Shown piece by piece: positions 18,832 to 27,483 of a DNA stretch of 64,000 bases. The position numbers were made by a program, and so were the translations under genes. The notes beneath the pieces are model-generated. The model worked only from the letters and a program-made list of their open reading frames with translations, did not search any database and was not told the DNA's origin. How positions within the stretch are numbered: the first letter of the stretch is position 1; every line of letters starts with the position of its first letter. The stretch spans positions 372,001 through 436,000 of the forward strand of contig NZ_JABBGE010000009.1 of the NCBI RefSeq assembly GCF_012927245.1, given 5' to 3'. Source of the stretch: Streptomyces sp. R302 (GTDB lineage: Bacteria > Actinomycetota > Actinomycetes > Streptomycetales > Streptomycetaceae).

Positions 18832-19437
18832 ATGACCGACCCGGTGACGCTGGACGGCGAGGGCACGATCGGCGAGTTCGACGAGAAGCGCGCCGAGAAC
18901 GCCGTACGAGAGCTCCTCATCGCGGTCGGAGAGGACCCGGACCGCGAGGGCCTGAAGGAGACCCCCGCGCGGGTGGCGCGGGCGTACAAGGAGCTTTTCG
19001 CGGGGCTGTGGATGAAGCCCGAGGACGTGCTGACCACGACGTTCGACCTGGGCCACGACGAGATGGTCCTGGTGAAAGACATCGAACTGACGTCGCAATG
19101 TGAGCATCATCTGCTCCCCTTCCATGGCGTAGCTCACATTGGGTACATTCCGGCCGAAACGGGCAAGATTACGGGTCTGTCGAAGCTGGCTCGTCTGGTG
19201 GACGTCTATGCCCGGCGTCCGCAGGTGCAGGAGCGTCTGACGACGCAGATCGCCGATTCGCTGATGCGGATCCTCGAGGCGCGTGGCGCGATCGTCGTCA
19301 TCGAGGCCGAGCACATGTGTATGGCGCTGCGGGGAGTCCGCAAGCCGGGTGCGAAGACGACGACCTCGGCGGTACGTGGCCAGCTTCGCGACGCGACCAC
19401 ACGAGCCGAGGCCATGTCCCTGATATTGGCCCGTTAG
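18832..19437 (+). CDS. folE: GTP cyclohydrolase I
   Basis: Converts GTP to 7,8-dihydroneopterin triphosphate, the first step of folate synthesis. The 201-residue protein carries SQCEHHLLPFHG with the zinc-binding Cys and His, KITGLSKLARLVD, and the second zinc cysteine in EHMCMALRG. ATG 18832 begins MTDPVTLDGEGT. The remaining folate genes face it on the opposite strand, which converge toward this gene. Confidence 0.96.
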   Translation: MTDPVTLDGEGTIGEFDEKRAENAVRELLIAVGEDPDREGLKETPARVARAYKELFAGLWMKPEDVLTTTFDLGHDEMVLVKDIELTSQCEHHLLPFHGVAHIGYIPAETGKITGLSKLARLVDVYARRPQVQERLTTQIADSLMRILEARGAIVVIEAEHMCMALRGVRKPGAKTTTSAVRGQLRDATTRAEAMSLILAR

Positions 19438-19495
19438 GGGCGAACCGCCCGCCGTGCCTCCAGCAGGACGCCCGTCGATCCGGTCGTCGGAGGTC

Positions 19496-19975
19496 TCAGG
19501 TGGCGGGGGCGTGGCCCTTGTCGTCGTCCTCCGGGAGTTTGCAGACGCGCTCCAGGAAGAGGGCGGCGGCGATGACGGCGAAGGCGGCGACGACCGCGGC
19601 GGCGGCGTAGAGGGCCTGGTCGCGGCGGGCGGGGACGTCGAGGGAGCCGAGGAGGAAGACGCCCACGCCGCCGTAGAGGCCGGCGACGAGGGCGGCGACC
19701 AGGGCGCTGGCCTGGCCGAAGACGACCGCGCGGGCGGCCATCAGGGGTTCGACGCCCTTGGCGCCGGGGCGGCGCTCGCGCTGGGCCTTGAGGCGGGCCC
19801 GGATCGAGAGGGCCGTGGCGGTGAGGACCACCGCGATCACGGCGAGGACGATGGGCGCGGCGAGCGGCACGCTGGGGAGCGTGCCGACCGCGTCCCAGAG
19901 GCGGGCGCCGCCCCAGGAGAGGATGCCGGCGACCAGGAAGAGTCCGGCGAGCACCTTGAGCCGCAGTTGTTTCAC
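19496..19975 (-). CDS. DUF3180 family membrane protein
   Basis: A protein of about 159 residues with four hydrophobic helices, matching the actinobacterial DUF3180 family that is habitually found at the end of the folate operon. GTG 19975 (KQLRLKVLAGLFLVAG) is chosen because GAAGGA lies just upstream. The pattern is two helices, a cytoplasmic Arg-rich loop (RARLKAQRERRPG), then two helices. Function is unknown; the constant linkage to folK suggests an accessory role in pterin metabolism or transport, which is inference. Confidence 0.85.
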   Translation of the reverse strand: MKQLRLKVLAGLFLVAGILSWGGARLWDAVGTLPSVPLAAPIVLAVIAVVLTATALSIRARLKAQRERRPGAKGVEPLMAARAVVFGQASALVAALVAGLYGGVGVFLLGSLDVPARRDQALYAAAAVVAAFAVIAAALFLERVCKLPEDDDKGHAPAT

Positions 19976-20023
19976 CGGGTGTCCTTCACGTGGTCGCGGG
20001 TGGTCTGCCACGTAGCGTAACGA

Positions 20024-20623
20024 TTACTCGGGGAGGCGGAGTTCCAGGTCGGGGCGGGGTGTCAGGCCTTCGCGGCCGAGGGCGGCCAGGAGGGCGGCGA
20101 CGGGGCCGTGGCCGGGGAGCTGGGCCTCGGGGTCCACGTCGTGCCAGGGGGCCAGCACGAAGGCGCGCTGGTGGGCCCTGGGGTGCGGGAGGGTGAGGAC
20201 GGGGTCGTCGGAGACCACGTCCGCGTACGTGACGATGTCGACGTCGAGGGTGCGGGCGCCCCAGCGCTCGTCCCGGACGCGGTGGAAGGCCTCCTCGACG
20301 GCCTGGGCGCGCTCCAGGAGGGAGGAGGGCGGCAGGGTGGTCCGGACGAGGGTGACCGCGTTGAGGTACGAGGGCTGGCTGCCGGGCTCGACGCCCCAGG
20401 GCTCGGTCTCGTAGACGGGGGAGACGGCCTTGACGCGGAGGCCGGGGGTGTCGGCGAGGGCGTCGACGGCTCCCTGGAGGTTCTCCAGGCGGTTGCCGAG
20501 GTTGGCGCCGAGGGCGACGACGGCCCATCGGGGGTTGGAGAGGGTGGTGTCGGCGGCGTCGACGGTCTCGACGACGGAGGCCGGCACGGGCTGGACGGTG
20601 GGGTCGCTCTGGCTCGGTTTCAT
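20024..20623 (-). CDS. folK: 2-amino-4-hydroxy-6-hydroxymethyldihydropteridine diphosphokinase
   Basis: Transfers pyrophosphate from ATP to hydroxymethyl-dihydropterin. The HPPK hallmarks are present: ALGANLGNRLENLQ, SPVYETEPWGV, and RWGARTLDVDIVTY with the paired metal-binding aspartates, then LPHPRAHQRAFVLAP. The start at 20623 overlaps the folB stop as ATGA, indicating translational coupling. About 38 residues precede the conserved domain. Confidence 0.95.
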   Translation of the reverse strand: MKPSQSDPTVQPVPASVVETVDAADTTLSNPRWAVVALGANLGNRLENLQGAVDALADTPGLRVKAVSPVYETEPWGVEPGSQPSYLNAVTLVRTTLPPSSLLERAQAVEEAFHRVRDERWGARTLDVDIVTYADVVSDDPVLTLPHPRAHQRAFVLAPWHDVDPEAQLPGHGPVAALLAALGREGLTPRPDLELRLPE

Positions 20624-20979
20624 CGTCGGCTCCGGGTGATCGTGATGGTGACGTCGTCGAAGGGGACGGTGATGGGGGCGTCCGGCTTGTGGACGACCAC
20701 CTCGACCTCCTGTACGCCCGCGTGGCTGAGGCACTGCTGGGCGATGCGCTCGGCGAGGGTCTCGATCAGGTCCACGGGCTCGCCCTGGACGACGTCGACG
20801 ACCTCTTCGGCGACGATGCCGTAGTGGACGGTCTTGGTGAGGTCGTCGTCGGCGGCCGCCGGGCGGGTGTCGAGGCCGAGGACCAGGTCCACGATGAAGG
20901 TCTGCCCCTCCTCGCGCTCCTTGGGGAAGACGCCGTGGTGACCTCGGGCCTTGAGGCCGCGCAGCGCGACACGATCCAC
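20620..20979 (-). CDS. folB: Dihydroneopterin aldolase
   Basis: Cleaves dihydroneopterin to 6-hydroxymethyl-dihydropterin and glycolaldehyde. GTG 20979 gives a 119-residue protein starting DRVALRGLKARGHHGVFP, the canonical beginning, with AGGAG 8 nt upstream; the frame is open further upstream but without support. The catalytic lysine is in VVHKPDAPI and the pterin-binding glutamate in DLIETLAERIA. It is translationally coupled to folK. Confidence 0.94.
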   Translation of the reverse strand: MDRVALRGLKARGHHGVFPKEREEGQTFIVDLVLGLDTRPAAADDDLTKTVHYGIVAEEVVDVVQGEPVDLIETLAERIAQQCLSHAGVQEVEVVVHKPDAPITVPFDDVTITITRSRR

Positions 20980-21065
20980 GCGAATCACTCCTGCTGTCGT
21001 AGTTGCGGAGGCACGCAGCCGGGTGCGGACGGCCGGGTGTCCTCCGTCGAATCTACCTGCGGCCA

Positions 21066-21085
21066 CCGACAGCGCTTGCTGTCGG
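21066..21085 (-). terminator. Small hairpin between NTF2-like gene and folB
   Basis: CCGACAGC (21066-21073) and GCTGTCGG (21078-21085) are exact 8-bp arms with a 4-nt loop, six nucleotides after the stop of the NTF2-like gene on the minus strand. It may be a partial terminator or a processing point inside the fol operon. Confidence 0.5.
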
Positions 21086-21090
21086 GGCCG

Positions 21091-21597
21091 TCAGGCGGAG
21101 GGTCCGGTGTCGTCGTCGGGGGTCGCGGTGGGCGTGCCGTCGCCGGTTTCGGCGATGACGGGGGAGGCGTGGTGGGACCAGATCCGCCACCCTTCGGGGG
21201 TCCTGCGGAAGGCGTTGGTGGCGACGACGAGCTGGCCGACGAGGGGGCCGAGCTCGGCGCCGTCCTCGGCGGGGCCGCCGCTGAGGATGTTCTCGGTGCA
21301 GGTGACGAGGGCGGTGTCGCCGGCGAGGGAGATCCGTACGTCGGTGAGGAAGAACTGGATGTAGTCGGTGTGCGCCATGATCAGCGCGTAGGAGCGGAGG
21401 ACCTCGCCGCGGCCGGTGAGGACGGGCCAGCCGGGGTGGACGCAGGAGATCTCGGTGGCGCCGTCGTCGAGCCAGAGGTCTTCGAGGCGGTCGAAGTCGC
21501 CTTCCTCCATCGCGGCGTAGAAGGCGGTGTTGGCGGCTTCGACGGCGGTGAGGTCGGCGTCGCGTCCGGCGGGGGCCGGGGGTTCCGCGGCGGTCAC
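21091..21597 (-). CDS. Nuclear transport factor 2 (SnoaL-like) family protein
   Basis: A 168-residue protein with an NTF2-like fold signature: an N-terminal helix AVEAANTAFYAAMEEGDFDRLEDLW, then ISCVHPGWPVLTGRGEVL and alternating strands ending GWRIWSHHASP. The GTG start overlaps the folP stop (GTGA), so it is co-translated with folP. Members of this subfamily sit in actinobacterial fol operons, but no reaction has been assigned. The C-terminal ~20 residues are acidic and Thr-rich. Confidence 0.8.
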   Translation of the reverse strand: MTAAEPPAPAGRDADLTAVEAANTAFYAAMEEGDFDRLEDLWLDDGATEISCVHPGWPVLTGRGEVLRSYALIMAHTDYIQFFLTDVRISLAGDTALVTCTENILSGGPAEDGAELGPLVGQLVVATNAFRRTPEGWRIWSHHASPVIAETGDGTPTATPDDDTGPSA

Positions 21598-22457
21598 CGG
21601 GCTCCTTCGACGGCGCGGGCGACGCGGACGGCGTCGGCGGTGGCGCGTACCTCGTGGACGCGGACGGCCCAGGCGCCTTCGTGGGCGGCGAGGGCGGAGA
21701 CGGCGGCGGTGGCGGCGTCGCGTTCGCGGGCGGGCGGCGGGGTGGCGCCGGGTCCGCGGGTGAGGACGTGGCCGAGGAAGCGTTTGCGGGAGGCGGCGAC
21801 GAGGAGGGGGCGGCCCAGGGCGCGGAGCTCGGGGAGGTGGGCGACGAGGGCGAGGTCGTGGGGGGCGAGTTTGGCGAAGCCGAGGCCGGGGTCGATGACG
21901 AGGCGCTCGGGGGCGACGCCGCCGTCGACGACGGCTTCCATGCGGGTGCGGAGTTCGGTGACGACCTCGGTGACGACGTCGTCGTAGACGGCGAGGCTGT
22001 TCATGTCGGCGCTGAAGCCGCGCCAGTGCATGACGACGAAGGGGACCTCGGCGGCGGCGACGGCGGGGACCATGCCGGGGTCGGCGAGGCCGCCGCTGAC
22101 GTCGTTGACGAGCGCGGCGCCCGCTGCCACGGCAGCCGCGGCGACGGAGGCGCGCATGGTGTCGACGGAGACGGTGACGCCTTCGGCGGCGAGGCCGCGG
22201 ACGACGGGGACGACGCGCCGGAGCTCTTCCTCCTCGTCGACGCGGGTGGCGCCGGGGCGGGTGGACTCGCCGCCGACGTCGACGAGGTCGGCGCCCTGGG
22301 CGACGAGGTCGAGGCCGTGCTTGACGGCGGTGGTGGTGTCGAACCAGCGGCCGCCGTCGGAGAAGGAGTCCGGGGTGACGTTGACCACGCCCATGACCGC
22401 GCAGCGGTCCCACTCGGGGAGGCCGAGGGGAGCGCCCCGGTCGATCGTCGTACTCAT
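21594..22457 (-). CDS. folP: Dihydropteroate synthase
   Basis: Joins p-aminobenzoate to hydroxymethyl-dihydropterin pyrophosphate; the sulfonamide target. Visible motifs are VVNVTPDSFSDGGRWF (signature 1), GGESTRPGA (signature 2, substrate loop), VNDVSGG, VVMHWRG and DPGLGFAK. ATG 22457 starts a 287-residue protein. It is the first gene of the minus-strand folP-NTF2-folB-folK-DUF3180 operon. Confidence 0.95.
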   Translation of the reverse strand: MSTTIDRGAPLGLPEWDRCAVMGVVNVTPDSFSDGGRWFDTTTAVKHGLDLVAQGADLVDVGGESTRPGATRVDEEEELRRVVPVVRGLAAEGVTVSVDTMRASVAAAAVAAGAALVNDVSGGLADPGMVPAVAAAEVPFVVMHWRGFSADMNSLAVYDDVVTEVVTELRTRMEAVVDGGVAPERLVIDPGLGFAKLAPHDLALVAHLPELRALGRPLLVAASRKRFLGHVLTRGPGATPPPARERDAATAAVSALAAHEGAWAVRVHEVRATADAVRVARAVEGAR

Positions 22458-22494
22458 ACGACCAGCGTAGGGCCCGGCGGGGTCGGGGGCGGTT

Positions 22495-24339
22495 TCAGGC
22501 GGCACTGACCTCGTGTTCCCGGCTGGTGCGCGGGGGGACGACGTGGGCGCAGGGGCGGGGGGTGCGGGTGGGGCGGCGGGTGAAGGGGCGGGGCAGGGTG
22601 AGGGTGAGGAAGCCTTCGGCCTGCATGGCGGCGAGGCCGATGCGGGGGAGGTCGCGGCCGGCGCGGTAGACGACGAAGCGGGGTTCCCAGCGGGGCTGGA
22701 ACTTGGCGTTGAACTTGTAGAGGGACTCGATCTGGAACCAGCGGGAGAGGAAGAGGAGGAGGCCGCGCCAGAGGCGGAGGACGGGTCCGGCGCCGATGCG
22801 TTCGCCGCGGGCGAGGGTGGAGCGGAACATGGCGAAGTTGAGGGAGACGCGGCGGATGGCGAGGCCGGGTGCGGCCTGGAGGGCGGCGACGATGAGGAGT
22901 TCGTTCATGCCGGGGTCGGCGGAGCGGTCGCGGCGCATGAGTTCCAGGGACATGCCGTCGGGGCCCCAGGGCACGAAGTGGATCATGGCTTTGAGGTCGC
23001 CGTAGGGGCCGTCCTGCTGGTCGGGGTCGGTGAGGTGGGCGGTCGCTATGACGGCGTCGCCGTCGCCGGGGGCGCCGATGCGGCCGAGGGCCATGGAGAA
23101 GCCGCGTTCGGTGTCGGTGCCGCGCCAGGCGGCGGCGGCCTCGCGGACGCGGTCGAGCTCGTCGTCGGAGAGGTCGCGGACGCGGCGTACGCGGGTGGTG
23201 TAGCCGCCGCGTTCGATGCGTTTGACCATCTGGCGGACGTTGCGCATGGCGCGGCCGGAGAGGGAGAAGGCGTCGACGTCGATGACGGCCTCGTCGCCGA
23301 GTTCGAGGGCGTCGAGGCCGGTCTCGCGGGTCCAGACCTGGCCGCCGGTCTCGGAGCAGCCCATGACGGCGGGGGTCCAGGAGTGGGCGCGGGCCTCGTC
23401 CATGAAGCGTTCGATGGCGCCGGGCCAGGCTTCGACGTCGCCGATGGGGTCGCCGCTGGCGAGCATGACTCCGGAGACGACGCGGTAGCAGACGGCGGCC
23501 TTGCCGCTGGGGGAGAAGACGACGCCCTTGTCGTGGCGGAGGGCGAAGTGGCCGAGGGAGTCGCGGCCGCCGTGCCGGTCGAGGAGGGCGCGGAGCCGGG
23601 TCTCGTCGTCCTCGGTGAGGCGGGCGGCGGGGTGTTCGGGGCGGAGGGCGAGGTAGAGGGTGGTGAGGGCGGTGAGCGTGCCGAGGGCGCCGAGGGAGTA
23701 GCCGACGGTCCAGTCGACGCCGTGGGTGTAGGCGACGGGGCCTTCGACGCCGAGGAGTCCGAGGAGGACGTGTTCGAGGCGGTCGGTGAGGCTGGGGTCG
23801 CCGACGACGCGGCGGGGGTGGGCGCTGACGACGACGAGGCCGAGGGCGAGGGAGCCGGCGCCCATGACGATGAAGTTGGCGAGGGCGCGCCAGCGGCTGC
23901 GGGGGTCGGGGAGGGCGGCGAACTGGTCGCGGTGGCGGAGCAGCAGGGCGAGCAGGCCGAGGGAGAGCAGGGAGCCGAGGACCGAGTGGCGCCAGACGAA
24001 CTGGGCGACGGCGCCGAGCGGCAGGAGGAGGACGACGGCTCGCCAGGCGCGGCGCTTGTGGCGCTTGAGGCCGTGGGCGAGGAGGAGCAGGAGGACGCCG
24101 GCGCTCAGGGAGACGGCGGCGGAGAGGGGGCCGAGGGTGCCGGGGAGGACTTCGGCGAGGGCGTGGACGCGGCTGGCGCGGAACCGGGGGAAGACGCTGG
24201 CGGCGATGTCGAGGAGGCCGACGAGGGTGCAGCCCGTGCCGATGAGGGAGGGGATCCGTTCCGGCTTGGGGCCGCGGAGAATTCGGCGGACCCGAACCGG
24301 AACCGATGATGTTTTGTCCCCATCTACCGTGACAGACAT
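22495..24339 (-). CDS. MprF-like protein: membrane domain plus DUF2156 (phosphatidylglycerol lysyltransferase-type) domain
   Basis: The 614 residues contain about six N-terminal membrane helices, then a GNAT-fold DUF2156 domain (DKGVVFSPSGKAAVCYRVVSGVMLASGDPIG, QMVKRIERGGY, MNELLIVAALQ, SLNFAMFRS) as found in MprF and LysX, which transfer an aminoacyl group from tRNA to phosphatidylglycerol. No fused lysyl-tRNA synthetase domain is present. Aminoacyl-phospholipids make the envelope less negative and give resistance to cationic peptides. The substrate amino acid cannot be told. It is 38 nt upstream of the folP start on the same strand and divergent from the esterase. Confidence 0.85.
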   Translation of the reverse strand: MSVTVDGDKTSSVPVRVRRILRGPKPERIPSLIGTGCTLVGLLDIAASVFPRFRASRVHALAEVLPGTLGPLSAAVSLSAGVLLLLLAHGLKRHKRRAWRAVVLLLPLGAVAQFVWRHSVLGSLLSLGLLALLLRHRDQFAALPDPRSRWRALANFIVMGAGSLALGLVVVSAHPRRVVGDPSLTDRLEHVLLGLLGVEGPVAYTHGVDWTVGYSLGALGTLTALTTLYLALRPEHPAARLTEDDETRLRALLDRHGGRDSLGHFALRHDKGVVFSPSGKAAVCYRVVSGVMLASGDPIGDVEAWPGAIERFMDEARAHSWTPAVMGCSETGGQVWTRETGLDALELGDEAVIDVDAFSLSGRAMRNVRQMVKRIERGGYTTRVRRVRDLSDDELDRVREAAAAWRGTDTERGFSMALGRIGAPGDGDAVIATAHLTDPDQQDGPYGDLKAMIHFVPWGPDGMSLELMRRDRSADPGMNELLIVAALQAAPGLAIRRVSLNFAMFRSTLARGERIGAGPVLRLWRGLLLFLSRWFQIESLYKFNAKFQPRWEPRFVVYRAGRDLPRIGLAAMQAEGFLTLTLPRPFTRRPTRTPRPCAHVVPPRTSREHEVSAA

Positions 24340-24497
24340 CGCTTCCTGCGCTTCCCGTGCGTCCGTGGTCGTTTTCGGCCCTGTTCGGGGCGCTCCTTAG
24401 GACGGGGCTGCGCGGGGGCGGGTTCATTCGGGCACAGGAAATTCTCAGGAAGTCGTCGGGACGTCCGGGAAGTCGTACGGGAAGGTGCGGACGTCTG
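24340..24497. promoter_or_regulatory. Divergent promoter region between mprF-like and esterase genes
   Basis: Both flanking genes are transcribed away from this 158-nt gap. GGGAAGG at 24479-24485 is the likely ribosome binding site of the right-hand gene. No clear operator palindrome was found. Confidence 0.4.
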
Positions 24498-25610
24498 ATG
24501 GGTCTGACGAGTGGCGCGGCGCTGGTCACGGCGGTGGCGGCGGCTTTGGGGCTGTTCGCGGTCACGGTGCTGTGGTGGCCGCGGCTCGCCCGCCGGGGGT
24601 GGCGGCCGGTGCTCGGCAGGGTGGGGCTGCTGTTCGCGACGCAGCTGGCGCTGTTCGCGGCGGTGGGGCTGGCGGCGAACCGTTCCTTCCTCTTCTACGG
24701 CTCCTGGGCCGATCTGTTCGGCCAGGAGCAGGAGATGGGGGTGGTCGTCGACCACGGCGCCGCCGCGAAGGACGTCCGGGTGGTGGGGACGCGGGCGGTG
24801 GACGTGCCGGGCGGGGCGCGGCCGTCGGTGGGCGGGCAGATCCAGGAGGTGGTGGTGCGGGGCGACCGGTCGGGGATCACCTCGCCGGCGTTCGTCTATC
24901 TGCCGCCGGAGTACTTCCAGGAGCGGTACGCGAAGCGGTCGTTCCCGGCGGCGGTGGTGCTGACGGGGTATCCGGGCACGGCGGAGAACCTGATCAAGGG
25001 GCTGAAGTACCCCCGGACGGCGTCCCTCCAGGCGAAGGAGGGGCGGATGCAGCCGATGGTCCTGGTGATGCTGCGGCCGACGGTGGCGCCGCCGCGGGAC
25101 ACCGAGTGCGTGGACGTGCCGGGCGGTCCGAAGACGGAGACCTTCTTCGCGGAGGACCTGCCGCGGGCGGTCTCGGAGTCGTACCGGGTGGGGTCGAAGC
25201 CGCGGAACTGGGGGTTCATGGGCAACTCGACGGGGGGTTACTGCGCGCTGAAGATCGCGCTGCACCACCCGGACCGGTTCGTGGCGGGGGCGGGGTTCTC
25301 GGCGTACTACCGGGCGGCGGAGGACGTGACGACCGGTGACCTGTTCCACGGGGACCGGGAGCTGCGGCGCCGGGCCGACCTGCTGTGGAGCCTGGACCAC
25401 CGGCCGCAGCCGGCGTCGTCGTTCCTGGTGACGACGTCGAAGTCCGGGGAGGGGAACCTGAAGGGGACCCGGGAGTTCATCGGCAAGGTGAAGAGCCCGG
25501 CGCGGGTCTCCTCGATCACGCTGGAGTCCGGCGGGCACAACTTCACGACGTGGAACCGGGAGATCCCGCCCGGCCTGGTGTGGATGAGCGGGAAGCTCCG
25601 GGGGGACTGA
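24498..25610 (+). CDS. Membrane-anchored alpha/beta-hydrolase (esterase D/antigen 85-like)
   Basis: The 370-residue product from ATG 24498 has three closely spaced N-terminal hydrophobic segments, then an esterase domain: VVVLTGYPGTAENLIKG, a long loop, the nucleophile elbow GNSTGGY (Ser) and the final His in SGGHNFTTWNRE. The layout matches actinobacterial putative esterases related to antigen 85 mycolyltransferases, with the catalytic domain facing outside. Mycolates are not expected in Streptomyces, so the substrate is open. The frame continues upstream to 24357 without a better start. Confidence 0.82.
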   Translation: MGLTSGAALVTAVAAALGLFAVTVLWWPRLARRGWRPVLGRVGLLFATQLALFAAVGLAANRSFLFYGSWADLFGQEQEMGVVVDHGAAAKDVRVVGTRAVDVPGGARPSVGGQIQEVVVRGDRSGITSPAFVYLPPEYFQERYAKRSFPAAVVLTGYPGTAENLIKGLKYPRTASLQAKEGRMQPMVLVMLRPTVAPPRDTECVDVPGGPKTETFFAEDLPRAVSESYRVGSKPRNWGFMGNSTGGYCALKIALHHPDRFVAGAGFSAYYRAAEDVTTGDLFHGDRELRRRADLLWSLDHRPQPASSFLVTTSKSGEGNLKGTREFIGKVKSPARVSSITLESGGHNFTTWNREIPPGLVWMSGKLRGD

Positions 25611-25642
25611 ACCCCCGGGAAGCTCCGGGGGCTGACGCCTCC

Positions 25643-26641
25643 CTACGCGCTGGCGCGGCGCAGCGCCCGGTGGACCCCGGCGGGGGTGAGGGTGCCGAGC
25701 GGCGCTCCGTCGGCGCCGGTGACGGTGAGGTGCCCGGAGTCCTCCTGGAGGAGCAGCGCGAGCGCTTCCTTGAGACTGCCGCCGAGGGGTACGGAGCGGG
25801 GTGCGGGGCCGGACTCCGGTACAGGGGCGGGGCCGGGGGCGGGGGTTCCGTCCGGCAGCGGGTCGAGGTCCTCGGGGGTGACGGGGGTGACGGCGAGGCG
25901 CTTGAGGGCGCGGTCGCCGCCGACGAAGTCGGCCACGTACGGGGTGGCGGGGGAGGCGAGGACGGTGGCCGGGGTGTCGAACTGCTCGATGCGGCCCTGT
26001 CCGTAGACGGCCATGCGGTCGCCCATCCGGACGGCCTCCTCGATGTCGTGGGTGACGAGGAGGACGGTCTTGCGGACGGTCGCCTGGAGGGCGAGGAACT
26101 CGTTCTGGAGCCGTTCGCGGACGACGGGGTCGACGGCGCCGAAGGGCTCGTCCATGAGGAGGACCGGCGGGTCGGCGGCGAGCGCGCGGGCCACGCCGAC
26201 GCGCTGGCGCTGTCCGCCGGAGAGCTGCGCGGGGTAGCGGGGGCCGTGGACGGCGGGGTCGAGGCCGACGAGTTCGAGGAGTTCGGCGGCACGCGCGCGT
26301 GCGGCGGCCTTCTTCCAGCCGAGCAGGGCGGGGACGGTCGCGGTGTTGTCGAGGACCGTGCGGTGGGGGAAGAGCCCGACCTGCTGGATGACGTAGCCGA
26401 TCTTGCGGCGGAGGGCGACGGGATCCACCCCGGCGATGTCCTCGCCGTCGACGAGGACGCGGCCGGCGGTCGGCTCGACCAGCCGGTTCACCATCATCAT
26501 CGTGGTCGTCTTGCCGCAGCCCGAGGGGCCCACGAGCGTGACGAGCTCACCTTCGGCGACCTCGAAGGAGAGGTCGTCGACCGCGGTGGTGCCGTCCGGA
26601 TAGCGCTTGGTCACCTGTTCGAACCGGATCATGGGGCCCAT
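25643..26641 (-). CDS. opuCA: Glycine-betaine/choline-type ABC importer, ATP-binding protein
   Basis: A 332-residue ATPase with Walker A GPSGCGKT, signature LSGGQRQRVG, Walker B PPVLLMDEPFGAVDP and the H-loop LLVTHDIEEA. The C-terminus carries one CBS-like segment (LKEALALLLQEDSGHLTVTG to GTLTPAGVHRAL), the regulatory region by which OpuA/OpuC respond to ionic strength; a second CBS is not apparent. GAGGGG lies 5 nt before ATG 26641. Unusually, it is divergent from the two permeases and the binding protein with which it must work. Confidence 0.9.
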   Translation of the reverse strand: MGPMIRFEQVTKRYPDGTTAVDDLSFEVAEGELVTLVGPSGCGKTTTMMMVNRLVEPTAGRVLVDGEDIAGVDPVALRRKIGYVIQQVGLFPHRTVLDNTATVPALLGWKKAAARARAAELLELVGLDPAVHGPRYPAQLSGGQRQRVGVARALAADPPVLLMDEPFGAVDPVVRERLQNEFLALQATVRKTVLLVTHDIEEAVRMGDRMAVYGQGRIEQFDTPATVLASPATPYVADFVGGDRALKRLAVTPVTPEDLDPLPDGTPAPGPAPVPESGPAPRSVPLGGSLKEALALLLQEDSGHLTVTGADGAPLGTLTPAGVHRALRRASA

Positions 26642-26796
26642 TGTGTCCCCTCGTCATCCGGTGTGGGTGAAGGAGGTGTTGCGGCGAGGTGGCGGATGGC
26701 CGCCACGAGGCCGTGGACCGGCCGTGTTGTCGGTGGAGCGGGTTAGGGTCGACGTCAGACACACGTTCTAGCGGCGGCGGCCCGGGGGAGGTCCGG
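26642..26796. promoter_or_regulatory. Divergent promoter region of the opuC-like genes
   Basis: A 155-nt gap drives the ATPase leftward and the permease operon rightward, allowing common control. GGGGGAGG at about 26783-26790 is the ribosome binding site of the right-hand permease. No definite palindrome was identified. Confidence 0.4.
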
Positions 26797-27483
26797 ATGA
26801 GCGCACCGAACTGTCTGGTCGCCAACGACTGGATCTGCGGGGAGTATCTGCGCACCCGCCGCGACGAGCTGACCGACGCCCTGGTCCAGCACATCGGCCT
26901 CACCGCCGCCTCCGTGGCGATCGCGCTGCTCGTCGCCGTGCCGCTCGCCCTCCTCGTCCGGGCCCGCCCGCGCCTGGCCACCCCCGTCCTCGGGCTCACC
27001 ACCCTGCTCTACACGGTGCCGTCGCTCGCCATGTTCTCGCTGCTGCTGCCCGTCTTCGGGCTCTCCTCCGCGCTCGTCGTCACCGGTCTCGTGCTGTACG
27101 CCCTGACGATCCTGGTGCGGAACGCGCTGGCCGGACTCGAAGCCGTGCCGACCGAGACCCGGGAGGCCGCCCGGGGCCTCGGCTTCGGCCCCTGGAGACT
27201 CCTCTGGCAGGTCGAACTGCCCCTCGCGCTGCCGGTCCTGATGGCCGGCGTCCGGATGGCCACGGTCTCCACCATCGCGCTCACCACCATCGGCTCGGTC
27301 GTCGGCCGCGGCGGCCTCGGCAATCTCATCGAGGACGCCCTGCCCACCTTCTTCAAGGCCCAGGTGCTCGCCGCCGCGGTGCTCTGCGTGCTCCTCGCCG
27401 TCGCCGCCGACCTGCTGCTCCTGGGCGTCCAGCGGCTGCTCACGCCCTGGTCCAGGGCCCAGGGCGCGCCGGGGGGTGAGTGA
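26797..27483 (+). CDS. opuCB: Glycine-betaine/choline-type ABC importer, permease 1
   Basis: A 228-residue permease with five or six membrane helices and the EAA loop GLEAVPTETREAARGLGFGPWR that contacts the ATPase. It has the family endings TIGSVVGRGGLGNLI and FFKAQVLAAAVLCVLLA. The N-terminus (LVANDWICGEYL) is characteristic of OpuC-type permeases. ATG 26797 has a good GGGGGAGG. Its end overlaps the second permease start by 8 nt. Confidence 0.9.
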   Translation: MSAPNCLVANDWICGEYLRTRRDELTDALVQHIGLTAASVAIALLVAVPLALLVRARPRLATPVLGLTTLLYTVPSLAMFSLLLPVFGLSSALVVTGLVLYALTILVRNALAGLEAVPTETREAARGLGFGPWRLLWQVELPLALPVLMAGVRMATVSTIALTTIGSVVGRGGLGNLIEDALPTFFKAQVLAAAVLCVLLAVAADLLLLGVQRLLTPWSRAQGAPGGE